Below, piece by piece: positions 1-10,785 of a stretch of 64,000 nt of DNA. The DNA is taken from assembly GCA_038087015.1 (NCBI GenBank), contig JASBNA010000031.1:434001-498000 (forward strand). The letters run 5' to 3'. Under the pieces are notes generated by a model that had not been told where the DNA came from, did no database searches, and saw only the letters and a program-made list of their open reading frames with translations. Source of the stretch: Cerrena zonata (taxonomy: Eukaryota > Basidiomycota > Agaricomycetes > Polyporales > Cerrenaceae). Position 1 is the first letter of the stretch, and every line of letters begins with the position of its first letter. A program made the translations under genes and the position numbers.

Positions 1-139
1 TGTATTCAACACGAGATGTCACGTTTTCATCACGGCCTGTTTGTTTTCAAAAAATTAGTTAGATGTCTTTCTCACGGTAATCATTCACGATTTTAGGTTA
101 CAAGTTAGAATCTCCGCTGTGGCAGCCGAACCCGGAACA

Positions 140-692
140 ATGTTGAAGGTGACCTGTCAGACGCGTCAATCTCCACGCAGCGATCGCACCGTATTTGGCA
201 AAATCTTCTTCCTCTGCTCTCTCGATCATAGCACGCTACCTCCCGATATGGGAAACCAAGTTGAAGGTAAAATAATTAGCCTCCTAAATTTATCCACTGC
301 TTTTTCCATCCGAGGCCCTATTCCATTAACTATGTGCCTTTCTATTACTTTACAGCGCGGCTCACATTCGATAGCGTTGTCGCCCTGCTGTGTATTGCTG
401 TCAACCGCCGATTCAAAGAAGATACCCCTACGTATCTTCATGCCGAGGAACGCACCGCTCACCATCTTGCAATGGCTCAATGTTACACCTTTGCATTTTT
501 GTGCCTCATTCGGATCATCTGGCGATGGCCCAAAAAAAAACACACGTACTCTGAAAAATATCGTGCAGTAAGTCTGCAACTTATTCTCGCAATGGAAGGG
601 TATCCGGTTTATGCAATGTGGCTAGTATTTTCACCTTGACATCTCGCTCATAGAGCATCATACATTCTCCGTTATGTTGTGTCATCCTGTAG
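140..692 (+). CDS. possible 3-exon small gene, unrecognised
   Basis: A reading frame from ATG 140 runs to a GT at 267. An acceptor at about 355 (TTACAG) continues in phase with a segment ending at a GTAAGT donor at 568, and an acceptor at about 652 leads to a short tail and a TAG. The middle exon encodes a moderately hydrophobic stretch (DSVVALLCIAVNRRF) followed by a basic tail (RWPKKKH). The phases fit, but no domain is recognised and the opposite strand is also open here. The window edge could hide upstream exons. This is a weak model. Confidence 0.25.
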
Positions 693-1425
693 TCTATACC
701 CGGTACCCTCTGACGCTTTCCCATTCGGTACTGCGCTCGCCGTTTTTTATATCTCATTGTTTCCCAACGTTCGCTGTCACGCTGTCCGACCCCGCCCCCC
801 CCCTATGCTGTATATATACCAGGCGTGATCGTAAACTACTCACCGGTCAGCGACACGTCCTTTTCCCGCTAACTCGTGTTATATCTTAAGCATTGTATTT
901 AAGATCACCACATCGGCACATTGTTGCGAACGAAAAAAGGCCACCCGCGTTGTACGGATCGTGGTTTATCCCCACAACGCCGTTGAGCTACCTCTTTGTG
1001 AAATTGGCAATAGTCCTTTCAAGGCGATGTGGAAAACGCCCCGAATTTTGAGTAGCTCTACCTCGGATGTTACACTGTTGAATCGTCGGTGGCCAACGTA
1101 TTGCTATGATTTGGTGCCTGTAGTGTGTAGTAGCATATGCTAGTCAGCGTGGGTTATTGAAACGCATGACGTCTGTATCTTTATTGTACGCCCGCCCTCA
1201 GTCATCGGCTTGTCTTTTACTCTTTACCCCGAAATTTAATTTCCAGACAAGGAGATCACGGTCATCGCACATGACAAATCAAATCTAAATCTGGTCCATA
1301 CGTACCATTCCTCTGGGTAGGACAAAATTCTCATGTCCTGTTCCGCTGTGCAAGTTCATCACCCATATTCATATCCACAGCTCTATTCAAGTCTCTCCCT
1401 CTCACTCTATTCATTGACATTTCGA
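693..1425. other. no supportable gene
   Basis: Only short, compositionally unremarkable ORFs on both strands. A TATATATA stretch near 811-818 and pyrimidine-rich runs (for example near 1390-1415) could be promoter material for the gene starting near 1.4-1.6 kb, but nothing specific can be assigned. Confidence 0.4.
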
Positions 1426-1609
1426 TATGAAGGTATGCAACACCGCCTTTGTTGCACCATGGAACTCATTGAACATGTAGAGAGGTGCTTGCAACCGTCG
1501 GCCCTTTTGGGAGCTGCCATCCTTTACAGGTATTGAGGGCACAGTAGCCGACCCTCTCACAACGTGGATTGTTTTTGACCCGAACAGTAACGATGTCGAA
1601 ACGATAAAC

Positions 1610-2413
1610 ATGGACGACGATAGCGACTTCGACACCGAGAGTATTCCTGACCTGGCCGAAGATTTCGATGTCATGCATTCTGACCCCACGACCGAGTACC
1701 CCGATTCGGACTTGGACGGATTGCCTGAGTTGGAATATGTTGACGATGACATTGACCATTCGTTGTTCTTGGGATATCCCTCGTCTGAACGGGCTAGCCA
1801 AACTCTATTCGACTTTGAACATCCGGCCACAGTTGGTTACCTAGATATGGAGCAGTCTGCCGACGGTTTTGATAGTTCGCTGGTACTGGGGTATCCAGAG
1901 GATGATCCAGACGATCCGTTCCTTCCGATGCATAGTTCCCTCAATGTCGATCCTCAAGCCCTCTCCGTTTATCACGAACCCGGTGTCATACCCTCTCTTT
2001 TTGACAACAACCCTGTTTTCGGCGTCGACGGTTCGTCTACATTGCCAGATGTTATCAGCAGAGATTATTTGAATGTATGTCTATCGGTACTTCTTACTTT
2101 ATCCCACCTGATATTGCTTTATCAGTCCATGGATATTCTCTCATTCAGGTTGAATGAAAGCGGCGACATGTGGGCGGCGGATGCAGTCAGTGACGCTATC
2201 GCTCTTCTGGAACGGGGAGAATTCGGCACCATCGAGAGGCAAGGTCGTGGTGTCCTGCACATTCATCTCCATCTCTATTTGCATAATTACTTGTACGAAA
2301 CATAGTATTTATCTCGCTCGGAATGCTGCAAGAAAGCTGTTATACTCTTTACACTTACTGTCTACGGTTCATATCTAAATCTCCTCAATGGATCTTTCCA
2401 TCCCTCGAGTTAA
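1610..2413 (+). CDS. acidic protein of unknown function, spliced
   Basis: The frame from ATG 1610 encodes a strongly acidic protein (many D/E, opening MDDDSDFDTESIPDL). It has two imperfect repeats ending in LGYP (SLFLGYPSS and SLVLGYPED). An intron probably runs from GTATGT near 2074 to a CAG near 2148, because the bridging residues are hydrophobic and unlike both flanks. The frame is also open upstream to an acceptor near 1530 (TTTACAG), so a 5' exon may exist. The end is either 2305 or, with a further splice, about 2413, which would leave only 8 bp to the convergent gene ending at 2422. No known domain is recognised. Confidence 0.4.
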
Positions 2414-2421
2414 TGAGCGCG

Positions 2422-5107
2422 TCAATGGGAGTCGCAATCGCAATGCACTCTGCCAATCTTTCGTCTTACGCGGATAGGCCGTTCCGGCCACAACAGAGTC
2501 CCGTCGGCGTCGAAACCAATCTTCGCATTGTAGCGTCCAATGACCACAGTTGTAACCACTGGAGTCCCAGGTACTGTCCTTCGGCCACCAGGATACATCA
2601 GCGGTTTGTTCTCCCTTTCCTGTGAAAACATGTTAGAAAGTACCACAATATCAGAGTAATATATTACCTGTGTAAACCTTGTAAACACCGATAATCGCAT
2701 TTATCACTTCCGTTGTGAGTACACCTTGTACATAAGTCACATTCCCAGTTCTAGTTTCCTTTGTGGCAATCGCGAACTCCTGTCTGGATAGCGAACCCAC
2801 ACAGTCTATATCAACGTTTGACTCCATAGCGAGTCGCCAAAGGATGCCTCCACGTTGCAATGCCGCTGTCGCAATAGCCTGATCTTTGAATAAGCTGAGA
2901 CGACGCTCCACGTACATTCTGTAGTCGGCATAATTGAATTTATAAGTCTCGGGGCGATAAACAGGGCTGATGAGGTAGGGAACAGGATACGATGTTTGCA
3001 AAGGCGTTGTCCATAACACCGTGAAACCTACGCCCCTTTCGAGAAGTCCACGTGTTATCTGGGAATTCCCTGGTCCCAGTCGTCGACGCATCACTTCCCT
3101 GAGCGATGTCCTGTCCTTGACAGCAATAAACCAGCCTTGATTGCGAGAGGTAAGAGTGTCAATTATGTAACGTCCAGTCGTTTCTGCCAGATGTGGTGGT
3201 AGACGGGTTACAGTCAAGCCCCAGGCGTTCCTCTCCCGATTGAACTGTTCCTCCGGCATATGGCAGTCTGACAAGTGACTCGGAACTACCATATGTGCCT
3301 TGATGATCGAAAAGAATTCAGCAACGATCGTTGTAACATGTTGATCTTGCCACTGTACTTCCTTCACCGCCGCCTCCTGCACCATTCCCCATAGAGCGTC
3401 CAGCAAACTTGAGGGCACAGTGTTGTTTTCTTTAGGACTTGGTGGATTTAATCTCTTGGGTATGGCGATTCCGTATCGGTACTTCAACACGTCAATGAAT
3501 TCATCCATTTGTTTTCGGGTGAATGACAGCCCACACCACTCGCCCTCTTCGAGAGCTACGGACTGATGATACGTCATGGGGTCTCGTAAGTGAGGCGGCA
3601 AAGAAGGTCCCTCGTTCCCCAAAGCCCCGCCTTCATGAGCATGATCATGGTACGGGTCCCTGCATCCTGGTATATTGCACTCTGTGTCTTCTAAAGGTGC
3701 AAAGTCCAATGCACAGTCCCAGGCATCCTCAAATTCATCGTACACACGTTGAGTAGGTGTATATGAGTTCCACACTTCTCTACGCTCTTGCACAGGCACC
3801 CTCAGTCGTTCGTACCAAGGGAAGGAAGGCAGCTCCTCCCATACGTAGAGGGCGGATCCCGCGCACAACTCTTGACCCTTCCTTCGCATAAGCATCAGAT
3901 CATTATCACTGAAGCGTGATAAATCCCGTCTCTCGTTTTCTGCTTTTCGGCGACGAAAGAAGTACGCTAACGCGTTCAGACTGTCGTCCGAAGCCTCTTG
4001 ACGCCCTCCCACCACCTGCTCATCCCCTGTGCCGAGAACATCTGAGTGAGTAGGCGGAGAGCCATGTTTGATGTAGGCGTTGGTCGTTGATATAACGTTG
4101 TGACCTAAACTTGGATTGTTGGTTTGGGAATAGATAGATTGCAGGCTGGCGGGCATAGAGACAGCTGTTGAATACCATGATTGATGTTGAATAACATCAA
4201 CCTCTACTCCTCCCTCGTCATGGATATGTCTAGCCTCGACAACGTCCTCTTTTGAAGGCACCAACTCCTTCGCCAACCGGTAATCAAAATCTGTATGATG
4301 GGGGAAACAAAGCCATATGGGAAGAGATGGAACACGGAACACGTCCATCATCTCCATGAATCCCCACTGCCTACGCATATTAACCACCAATCCACGCCGC
4401 GGACAAGCGGGGGAGAAGTCGGTCAGGATGGGACTACTTGTTATTTTGTCTAGCCAGAAGGGGGGGAAAGCGGGCCTAGCTTGTGCTATGGTGCGATACC
4501 ACAAGGGGGGGCTATTCTCTCTAGACTGAGCAGAAGACGCTATACCAGCGGCCAGTAAGCATAACCAACCGAGAAATAAACGACGAGCTCTATGTGCTGC
4601 CCGGCGAGCTGCTTCTTCAGAACCGTGAGGACCATGATAATTTGTTGACCGTGGATATGGAGGCAGCACAGTTTGGACGGGGACAAGTTGTAAGAACTTG
4701 TCCCTCACCAGATTGAATGTGGCTACCAAATAAAACTCCAGTTGAATCCATTTATCGGCAAGGGATGGTCGCATTATCCAGAGGCTATCCTCTCTTTGCA
4801 GTATCGGTAAGTGAGGGAATGGGATTCCAAGGGGCTCAAATAACGGATCTCGTGCAAGGGAGGGAAATTTAGGTAAGAAAGCCAAGTACCAGAAGTTATC
4901 TTTAGACCAAACTCTCCCATTCAGTAATGACAAGTGGAAGCGCTCGTCTTCAGATATGTCAACACCATTCCCCGCCGGCAGAATGAGAGTGTGCCGGATG
5001 TTGGAAAGAATAGCGCAATGTTCGTGCCACAAGACGTGTGGGACAAGAGAACGCCAACGGGACAGCTGGTTACTGGCCATTGGTACGATGTTTGAGGCAG
5101 AGCACAA
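2422..5107 (-). CDS. large orphan protein (~875 aa), agaricomycete-type, function unknown
   Basis: One long open frame (5107 to about 2678) encodes about 810 residues. A 58 bp intron (2677-2620, donor GTTTAC, acceptor TTTTCACAG) joins it in phase to a 66-codon last exon ending at 2422. Without the splice the frame stops at 2651. Translation may start at the first ATG (MCSASNIVP) or at a second Met nine residues later. Visible features are an Arg/Ala-rich helix (AARRAAHRARRLF) followed by a short hydrophobic stretch (GWLCLLAAGIAS), a Cys/His-rich patch near residues 470-490 (CNIPGCRDPYHDHAH), and near the C-terminus the string ALQRGGILWRLAMES. I associate that string with large, unnamed agaricomycete families. 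No catalytic motif can be named. Confidence 0.6.
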
Positions 5108-5420
5108 GCTTGGTGTGCTATGTACAGTGGGTCTGACGCGTCGTGTGCGTCCCTTATTGGGAAAAGGAAATGACAGCGCGTTATGTAATCAACATCAATC
5201 TCAAACTATCACCAATTGTGGGTCCCAGACGACATTCTAGGTGTTGCTGGATCATTCGTAATCCATGAGTACCGAGTCTCTACCTCGACATGTACACACT
5301 CGGTCAGAAAGGGCCGCGCAACGCCCGCAGAGGTTTACAGAAAGCAAATGAATAATGTGTATGTTTGGGCGTAGATAATTAACACCAAAACGATTACGTA
5401 TAAAAATAGAACAACGCTTG

Positions 5421-6441
5421 TCAATAACGGGTAGAACATCCATGACAAGAACCGGGCAGAGTGTTATAGTGAGCATTTGCTTCGCTCAAGTCATATGGCA
5501 TTCTACATGCTGTCAACGACTTCTCGATCCGTAGAGGCTTGCGAAGTATTTCGATCCGATCAATGTGGGCAACAACCATACCAACACCGGTGTTCGCCAC
5601 AACCTGGTGTGACAGCATGATATCCATAGCCACAAAGGCCCCCTTGAGATAACGTTCGTAGTCGCAAGGATGCAACAAACGTCCACTGTTGTCGAAAACA
5701 GGAAGAGGGTTGACCTTGAAATGATCTTCCATGGCGATAAGCGACTGACGGCGGTCGACGGTGTTTGCAGGCCAATTAGTAAGGGAGAATAAATCTTCAT
5801 GTTCTACACATTTTATAAGCAAAGAGCGGTACGGGTGCGTAGTGTTATACATACCGGATGTATAAATAAGATCACCACTAATGACGTCGAGGGAACCTAC
5901 ATTGTCGTCGTTACCGTAGATTTCCTGTTCAAAAGACCCGATAAAAACGATTAAATAGTGGTTTGAGGTGACGACGACATACCATGAAATATTGGTGACT
6001 AATATTCACTTTTCCGTCCACTATAGGACCATGTGTATTTGCCAACACCTCGGCGGGGAGCTTAGCCTGCAAACGATGAAGGCCGTCGAGAATACCCGGC
6101 CAGGATATTGCGGCGAGTGTATCACTTGCACGAGAAAGTTGTCCGGTACCAAAGCAGAGATGGAGGGGATCATCCATCCCCACCCAGTTCATATCAGCGG
6201 CGATAGAAAAGTTATCTCGAGAGAACTCTGCCAAAATCCCTATCTTTGCAGGCACCAGGGTTTTGTCGGTGGGAGTTGGAATTTGGGCAAGTATACGTTT
6301 GTTGCCGACTGTCACCCACTCCATTCTATCTGAAAGAGATGGACTGCCCGCAAAAAGGGGATCTGTGAGGTACTGCAACACCGTTAGTTCAACAGTTTGT
6401 AGAATATGGTATTGACCTACACTGAGCAATATATTGTCCAT
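5421..6441 (-). CDS. P1: two-part P-family protein, unknown function
   Basis: Spliced model: ATG 6441, short exon (MDNILLS), 48 bp intron (GTAGGT...TTGCAG), long exon with the N-terminal part (DPLFAGSP...WVTVGNK...GKVNISHQYFM), intron of about 60 bp, small acidic exon, intron, then the C-terminal part (LTNWPANT...LPVFDNSG...YERYLKGAFVAMDI...IEILRKPLRI). The stop at 5421 is provisional because a further 3' exon cannot be excluded. The exon order matches three other genes in this block (8320-9270, 9439-10315, 10786-12106). Both halves are rich in alternating hydrophobic residues, compatible with small beta-barrels, but no named domain is recognised. It lies head-to-head with the gene starting near 6970. 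Confidence 0.55.
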
Positions 6442-6969
6442 AACAATCAATGAGGTGGAGTAGAAGACGTGGTGCGAACACAAGCTAGACGTTGATACAG
6501 AAAGAGAGTGGTTGGGGGGGGGGGAGTTGATACCGTATTCTCTATCCTCGAGACTCATGAACCGGCAGACGGCGCCTCATGTATCTGAATGGTGTTCGAG
6601 GTCCTGACAAGGTTACGAGCAATAAATTTTCCATAGACGGAGATGCACAGCCGTTTCGCGGACTTTAAAAATGGAGCAACGAACTACCCGCGTTAAACAA
6701 GACAGAATCGACCATCCAATGAAAAACAGGGGATTATTTACGAGATAGTATATCATGTAAAATGTAGCCCTGCCGGTTTGAACAGTTGATTCTTACATCA
6801 CTATTCGCAGACGTCTCACGTACTCGCGTTCTAAATGTCGCATACTCTAGTGCCAAACAACGCCCTACCTAACTTACGAAGGGACTCCCTCCGTTTCTTT
6901 GAAAGAGGCGATGGAATTCAGTGAGTCACGTCTATGGATGATTGATACACTCGTGTACTGAGTTCTGGA
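6442..6969. promoter_or_regulatory. divergent intergenic region
   Basis: About 530 bp separates the 5' ends of P1 (minus) and the nucleotidyltransferase-like gene (plus), so it presumably holds both promoters. A G-run lies at about 6516-6524. No recognisable operator or RNA gene is seen. Confidence 0.3.
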
Positions 6970-7899
6970 TTGAATAGTTCGTGTCCTCCCGAGCTCAAGA
7001 GTCGCATCGCTCATGTCTGCGATATGCCCACCTTGATTTCTCTCCGTTACGACAGTGAATGGGAACACTTCGTAGAGCTTGAGCTTGAGCTTTCGTTAAT
7101 CGCGTTGCTTGCCAAGTTCACCCCCGATCCTGCGGCCTTTCGCAAGATGATGAAGGACACAAACACCATCATATCCGGCTCCACTGCGTTGTACTTTCTT
7201 CTCCGTCAACCTTCCTCATGGACCCCGGGAGATGTAGACCTCATAGTATCGCCTACATACTTTGGGACCGTCGTCCGTTTCCTCACCCAACTCCCCGAGG
7301 GCCGTATTGAATCGCCCAACAGGGCATACGATAGCTACCCGAACAACAACAACGTTGGATTTTCGAAGGTGTTGAAGGTCACCACAGCCCATGGTCGATT
7401 CGACGTGATCAAAAGCCTAGAGGACTCCCCTTTCCATCCGTTGGCTTTCTACTGGGGTACCCATGTCATGAATGCCGTTACCTCCGACTCTTTCTTATGC
7501 GCATATCCATCTCTTACTTTCCATAACAAGGGTGCCATCCTCTCCAACCCGTTAAAAAAATCCGCAGCAGCCGCCGTTCTGAAGTATGAGAAACGGGGCT
7601 TTACTTTTACAGCATACGGATCCCATACCCGTGAGCCCACAAACGCTTGCACTGACACCGTGCTATGCGCCCGCCGCGATCGCTACTTCGGAGACAAGGA
7701 AACCGTCGTCGTGCACTTTTCGTCCCTCACTCCAGCCGGGTTGGAGGGACCAACGTTATCGACTGCGTGGCGATTGGGAGGACTTGCTTGCCAGAACGAT
7801 CAATGTTTCTTACCTGCCGACCACAAGGTGTGCACCGTGTTACTAGAAGGGAGAAGCGGTAAAGATATTTCTGTATTAGATAGTGATACGGAAAAGTAG
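6970..7899 (+). CDS. nucleotidyltransferase-fold-like protein (309 aa)
   Basis: Single-exon frame of 309 codons. Residues ~66-90 read ISGSTALYFLL then PGDVDLIV. This Gly-Ser helix followed about 15-20 residues later by an Asp-x-Asp strand is the core signature of DNA-polymerase-beta-like nucleotidyltransferase folds. Many fungal proteins carry this core with unknown activity. A third acidic strand is suggested by GRFDVIKS around residue 140. The rest (C-terminal ~120 residues, Cys-containing) matches nothing I recognise. The annotated start is the first codon of the open frame; a downstream Met at MPTLISLRY would shorten the N-terminus by about 18 residues. Activity as an enzyme is inferred, not shown. 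Confidence 0.55.
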   Translation: MNSSCPPELKSRIAHVCDMPTLISLRYDSEWEHFVELELELSLIALLAKFTPDPAAFRKMMKDTNTIISGSTALYFLLRQPSSWTPGDVDLIVSPTYFGTVVRFLTQLPEGRIESPNRAYDSYPNNNNVGFSKVLKVTTAHGRFDVIKSLEDSPFHPLAFYWGTHVMNAVTSDSFLCAYPSLTFHNKGAILSNPLKKSAAAAVLKYEKRGFTFTAYGSHTREPTNACTDTVLCARRDRYFGDKETVVVHFSSLTPAGLEGPTLSTAWRLGGLACQNDQCFLPADHKVCTVLLEGRSGKDISVLDSDTEK

Positions 7900-8319
7900 A
7901 AACAGCTGAACACGCACGGTGTATAACTGCGTTACCTACCTACCAATTACAATTAGGTTACCCTCCCTTCAGAGCTTTATGAGTAAATTGCGTTCGAATT
8001 CAATACAACTCAAGATACGGTGCGAGAAAGCCCGTTGGGTAAATTGTGACAATACAACTCAAGATACGGTGCGAGAAAGCCCGTTGGTTAAATTGTGAAC
8101 CCGATTGTCTCTAAAGGTTTCCACCCTGAAAATTTTCAATCGCCGATGTATAGGATGGCCAGTATGGTTAAATCACACAACCTGAACCAGAGAGGTATCG
8201 GATGAGCAGCAGATATGGTGAGGGCGCGTTTGTCGGACGTTAACACCGCCTAGACAAAGAAGGGTAAGGCGATTTCTTACATTGTCCTCGATACGTTGCA
8301 CGTAATCATCATCAGTACA
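7900..8319. other. intergenic region with tandem repeat
   Basis: No gene is supported here. It holds the 49 bp tandem duplication described separately and the probable promoter of P2. Confidence 0.4.
8001..8098. repeat. 2 x 49 bp tandem duplication
   Basis: Two adjacent 49 bp units (8001-8049 and 8050-8098), each starting CAATACAACTCAAGATACGG, differ at a single base near their ends (TTGGGTAAAT versus TTGGTTAAAT). Near identity implies a recent slip or unequal crossover. Confidence 0.95.
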
Positions 8320-9270
8320 ATGCCCAAATACTACAGCCGCATTGCAAAGGTGAATCAGGAATAACGAACATTTTCACCTTATTCTAACAATAACTCACTA
8401 GATTTTCGACAACAATGACTTCGTAGGGTCTCCAGCCACACTTCAAGATTGCAAATGGCTTGAACAAGAAGGAAGAGACGTAGCTTGCAGACAAAGACGG
8501 ACGATGGAGGATGGACCAGCCGAATGCGCTACTTTTACCGTTGTGGGGACTGTTGCCCATCGAGACTTTCATATGGCTGCTCACGGTGATTGGACACCGT
8601 TAATCGGTCCACCGATGCACAACCACTACGGTAGTTTCGAGCTCATTTCGTCAACCTCTGCCCTTATAACGTTATCGTGGCCTACAGTCGTTGCTAACCT
8701 GCATGCACTGGAAAAGGATTCGGCAAGAGGTCACGAAGTAGGCACCTCCATAGTTCGCGAGGGGGGGTTGTCTTTCCGACATCGGCTATACAAGGTATGG
8801 AACAAAATTGTGTTATCTACAAACACAACCCGTAGTTGATTGACACCGTAACGCAGCGTATAACACGCCGCAGCACCATGGCAATAACAGATGCCTTGCG
8901 TGATCCATTTTCCTTGGAAAAGTGGCCTCTGGAAACCGAAGAGCAGGAGAAGGCCCGCCGTAGAATGCTGAACAGCATGAAGTGGACTCCGAGGCCGTTG
9001 CCTGCGTATACAATGGTTGGGGATCCTATGTTACCCGCACTCTACGACATCCTATTACCAGGATCCATGGTATCAGTTTCATTCATCATCGTGCGGGAAT
9101 TTCACCACGAACGTCCCTACTACAATTTCTTTGCCGAAGTCGATCAGATCCATATCCTTCGCACGTCTTTGGTTATCAATGCAACACCTGCAGAAAACAA
9201 CTTCGACAAAGCCATCCAGAAATGGAGAGAGGAGAAGAAGGCTTCAAGGAAGAGCGAGAGCGGTCGATAG
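8320..9270 (+). CDS. P2: two-part P-family protein, unknown function
   Basis: Model: exon 1 from ATG 8320 (MPKYYSRIAK), intron with donor GTGAAT and acceptor CACTAG, exon 2 opening IFDNNDFVGSPATLQDCKW and containing a TFTVVGTVAHRDF strand pattern, intron GTATGG...CCGTAG ending at 8835, exon 3 with the C-terminal part (DPFSLEKWPLETEE, RPLPAY, PGSMVSVSFIIVREF, AEVDQIHILRTSLVI) to the stop at 9270. All joins keep phase 0. The two conserved halves match P1, P3 and P4 in order and spacing. The C-terminal tail is highly charged (WREEKKASRKSESGR). It is on the opposite strand to P3, in tail-to-tail arrangement about 170 bp apart. No catalytic residues are recognised. Confidence 0.6.
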
Positions 9271-9438
9271 AGCTCAGTAGAGGCCCAGTTTATCGATGTC
9301 TTATGTCTCATGTCGTAGTCTGATAGCCATGCAAATGACACATAATTTAAACTTCGACGAAATCGCCCACGGTGTAGCGGATAACAAAGTCATATCAATC
9401 GATACACAACGTATGCAGAGTAACAGGGAGGTCGTGAT

Positions 9439-10315
9439 CTAAGCAGAAACGTGTACGGTCACAGCTTGTACGTCGAGATAGAAATTATCTACATTCTTCT
9501 CAACATCGAAATGCCGGACCACCATGACTTCCACAGTAGCTGGAGACCCCTCTAATAAAGTCGCATAGTGTGATGGAGGGACAAGTTGACCATTTTCGCG
9601 GTAGATAGGAAAAGGAGTGGTAAAATAATCCCAGTCTTCATCGTCCCCCCTGGGAGTCCACTGTAAGGCGGGCAGGGCGAATAAGCAGCTCTGCTGACAA
9701 TGACACAGCACATTCGCATGAGACTCATTGAGTCGGTGCGGCACAAATTCGTTGTGATCTGGACTGAGCAAGTCCCAATCAATTTTCTACAGTACATTAG
9801 TGTTGCTGCATCAACTCAACGACCAGGCAATAGAGCTTACTTTTTGCAAAGACCCGAAACGTAAAATGGGTTTCATAACGCTATGAATTCCCTGTCCCCG
9901 TCCCGCTCCAGGCATTTTATGATCAAAAGGGATCATTATACATGCTAAAGCGGTGTCACAAGCGACTCTGTAAGAGGAAAGAGTGTTATTGCACTGGGTT
10001 TCCAGGAGAGCAGTAGCAGTTTCGTGTCGAAGGTGGTACCGATCGGATACATCGGTGAAGGAGACATTGGTGAGAATGCCGAATAGACTGAAGATCGAGG
10101 GTTCATCCTTGTCTTCACATTCGGACACGCCTTCAGAGAGCATTCACATTCTGAAAGCCCCATCCCAGTCCTTTTTCCAGGAAACCTTGCTCCGAAGGTC
10201 TTTGCGACCGAGAAAGTTGTCAGAATATAAAACCTGTTGCATAAAGATCAGGTCTCATCTGGTGATAAGGCGAAAGAATAGAAATAACTTCAGCTGCGTT
10301 ATCAACGTTGGACAT
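9439..10315 (-). pseudogene. P3: P-family paralog with in-frame stop
   Basis: Model: exon 1 ATG 10315 (MSNVDNAAE), 55 bp intron 10288-10234 (GTTATT...AACAG), exon 2 opening VLYSDNFLGRKDLRSKVSW, which aligns with the VGNTEFLSRGSW segment of P4. A TGA at 10146-10144 interrupts the same frame. The frame then reopens at once (MLSEGVSE...) and carries the rest of the N-terminal part. An intron (GTAAGC...CTGTAG) leads to the C-terminal part (PPSHYATLLEGSPATVEV, DNFYLDVQAVTV) and a stop at 9439. Removing the TGA by splicing would need an intron of about 35 bp, shorter than any other here, so a nonsense mutation is favoured. The C-terminus is also shorter than in the paralogs. Confidence 0.55.
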
Positions 10316-10785
10316 GGTTGAATATTCGAAGGGGAGGAGGGGATATAGCGTTGACAATATGGAGAGGTATCTCGAATAGGGAGGGATATTTCCGAACAGA
10401 TAAATAAAACGATGAGACAAGTTGCCCCGCGTAATTCTATAATATACACAGGTAAGACAGGGATTTAAGCCTGATTAGTTTATCGTAAAAAACGGCTCAA
10501 TGAAACCGCTTTATGGCATCCCGATCTGAGCACATGGCTTCAAAAAAAAACACCGGAGAAAACATGCAACCAATATGACCCGACTACCGGTGGAACCCAT
10601 TGACGACGACCAGGCGACAGCATTTAAACGTAGACAGTAGACATTTTATATATTGATAGACATTTAAGAAGAGATGAAAGGAATGCAGATAGTCAAAGTC
10701 TTTTTACGGGTTACGACAGTTACAAGGAGTATCATCACGTATAGTAATTGGAAGAGAACAACAACGAAACTTTTAACTATGGTAA
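10316..10785. other. intergenic, no gene seen
   Basis: AT-rich spacer between P3 and the 3' end of P4, both on the minus strand. Short ORFs only; presumably the P3 promoter and P4 3' UTR. Confidence 0.35.

Noticed and set aside
226..579. 117-codon minus-strand ORF at the left edge
   Set aside because: Antisense to a better-phased spliced plus-strand model; no domain.
2222..2270. Resemblance of RQGRGVLHIHLHLYL in the acidic protein to the Helitron HUH motif
   Set aside because: None of the flanking Rep motifs are present and part of the string may be intronic; treated as coincidence.
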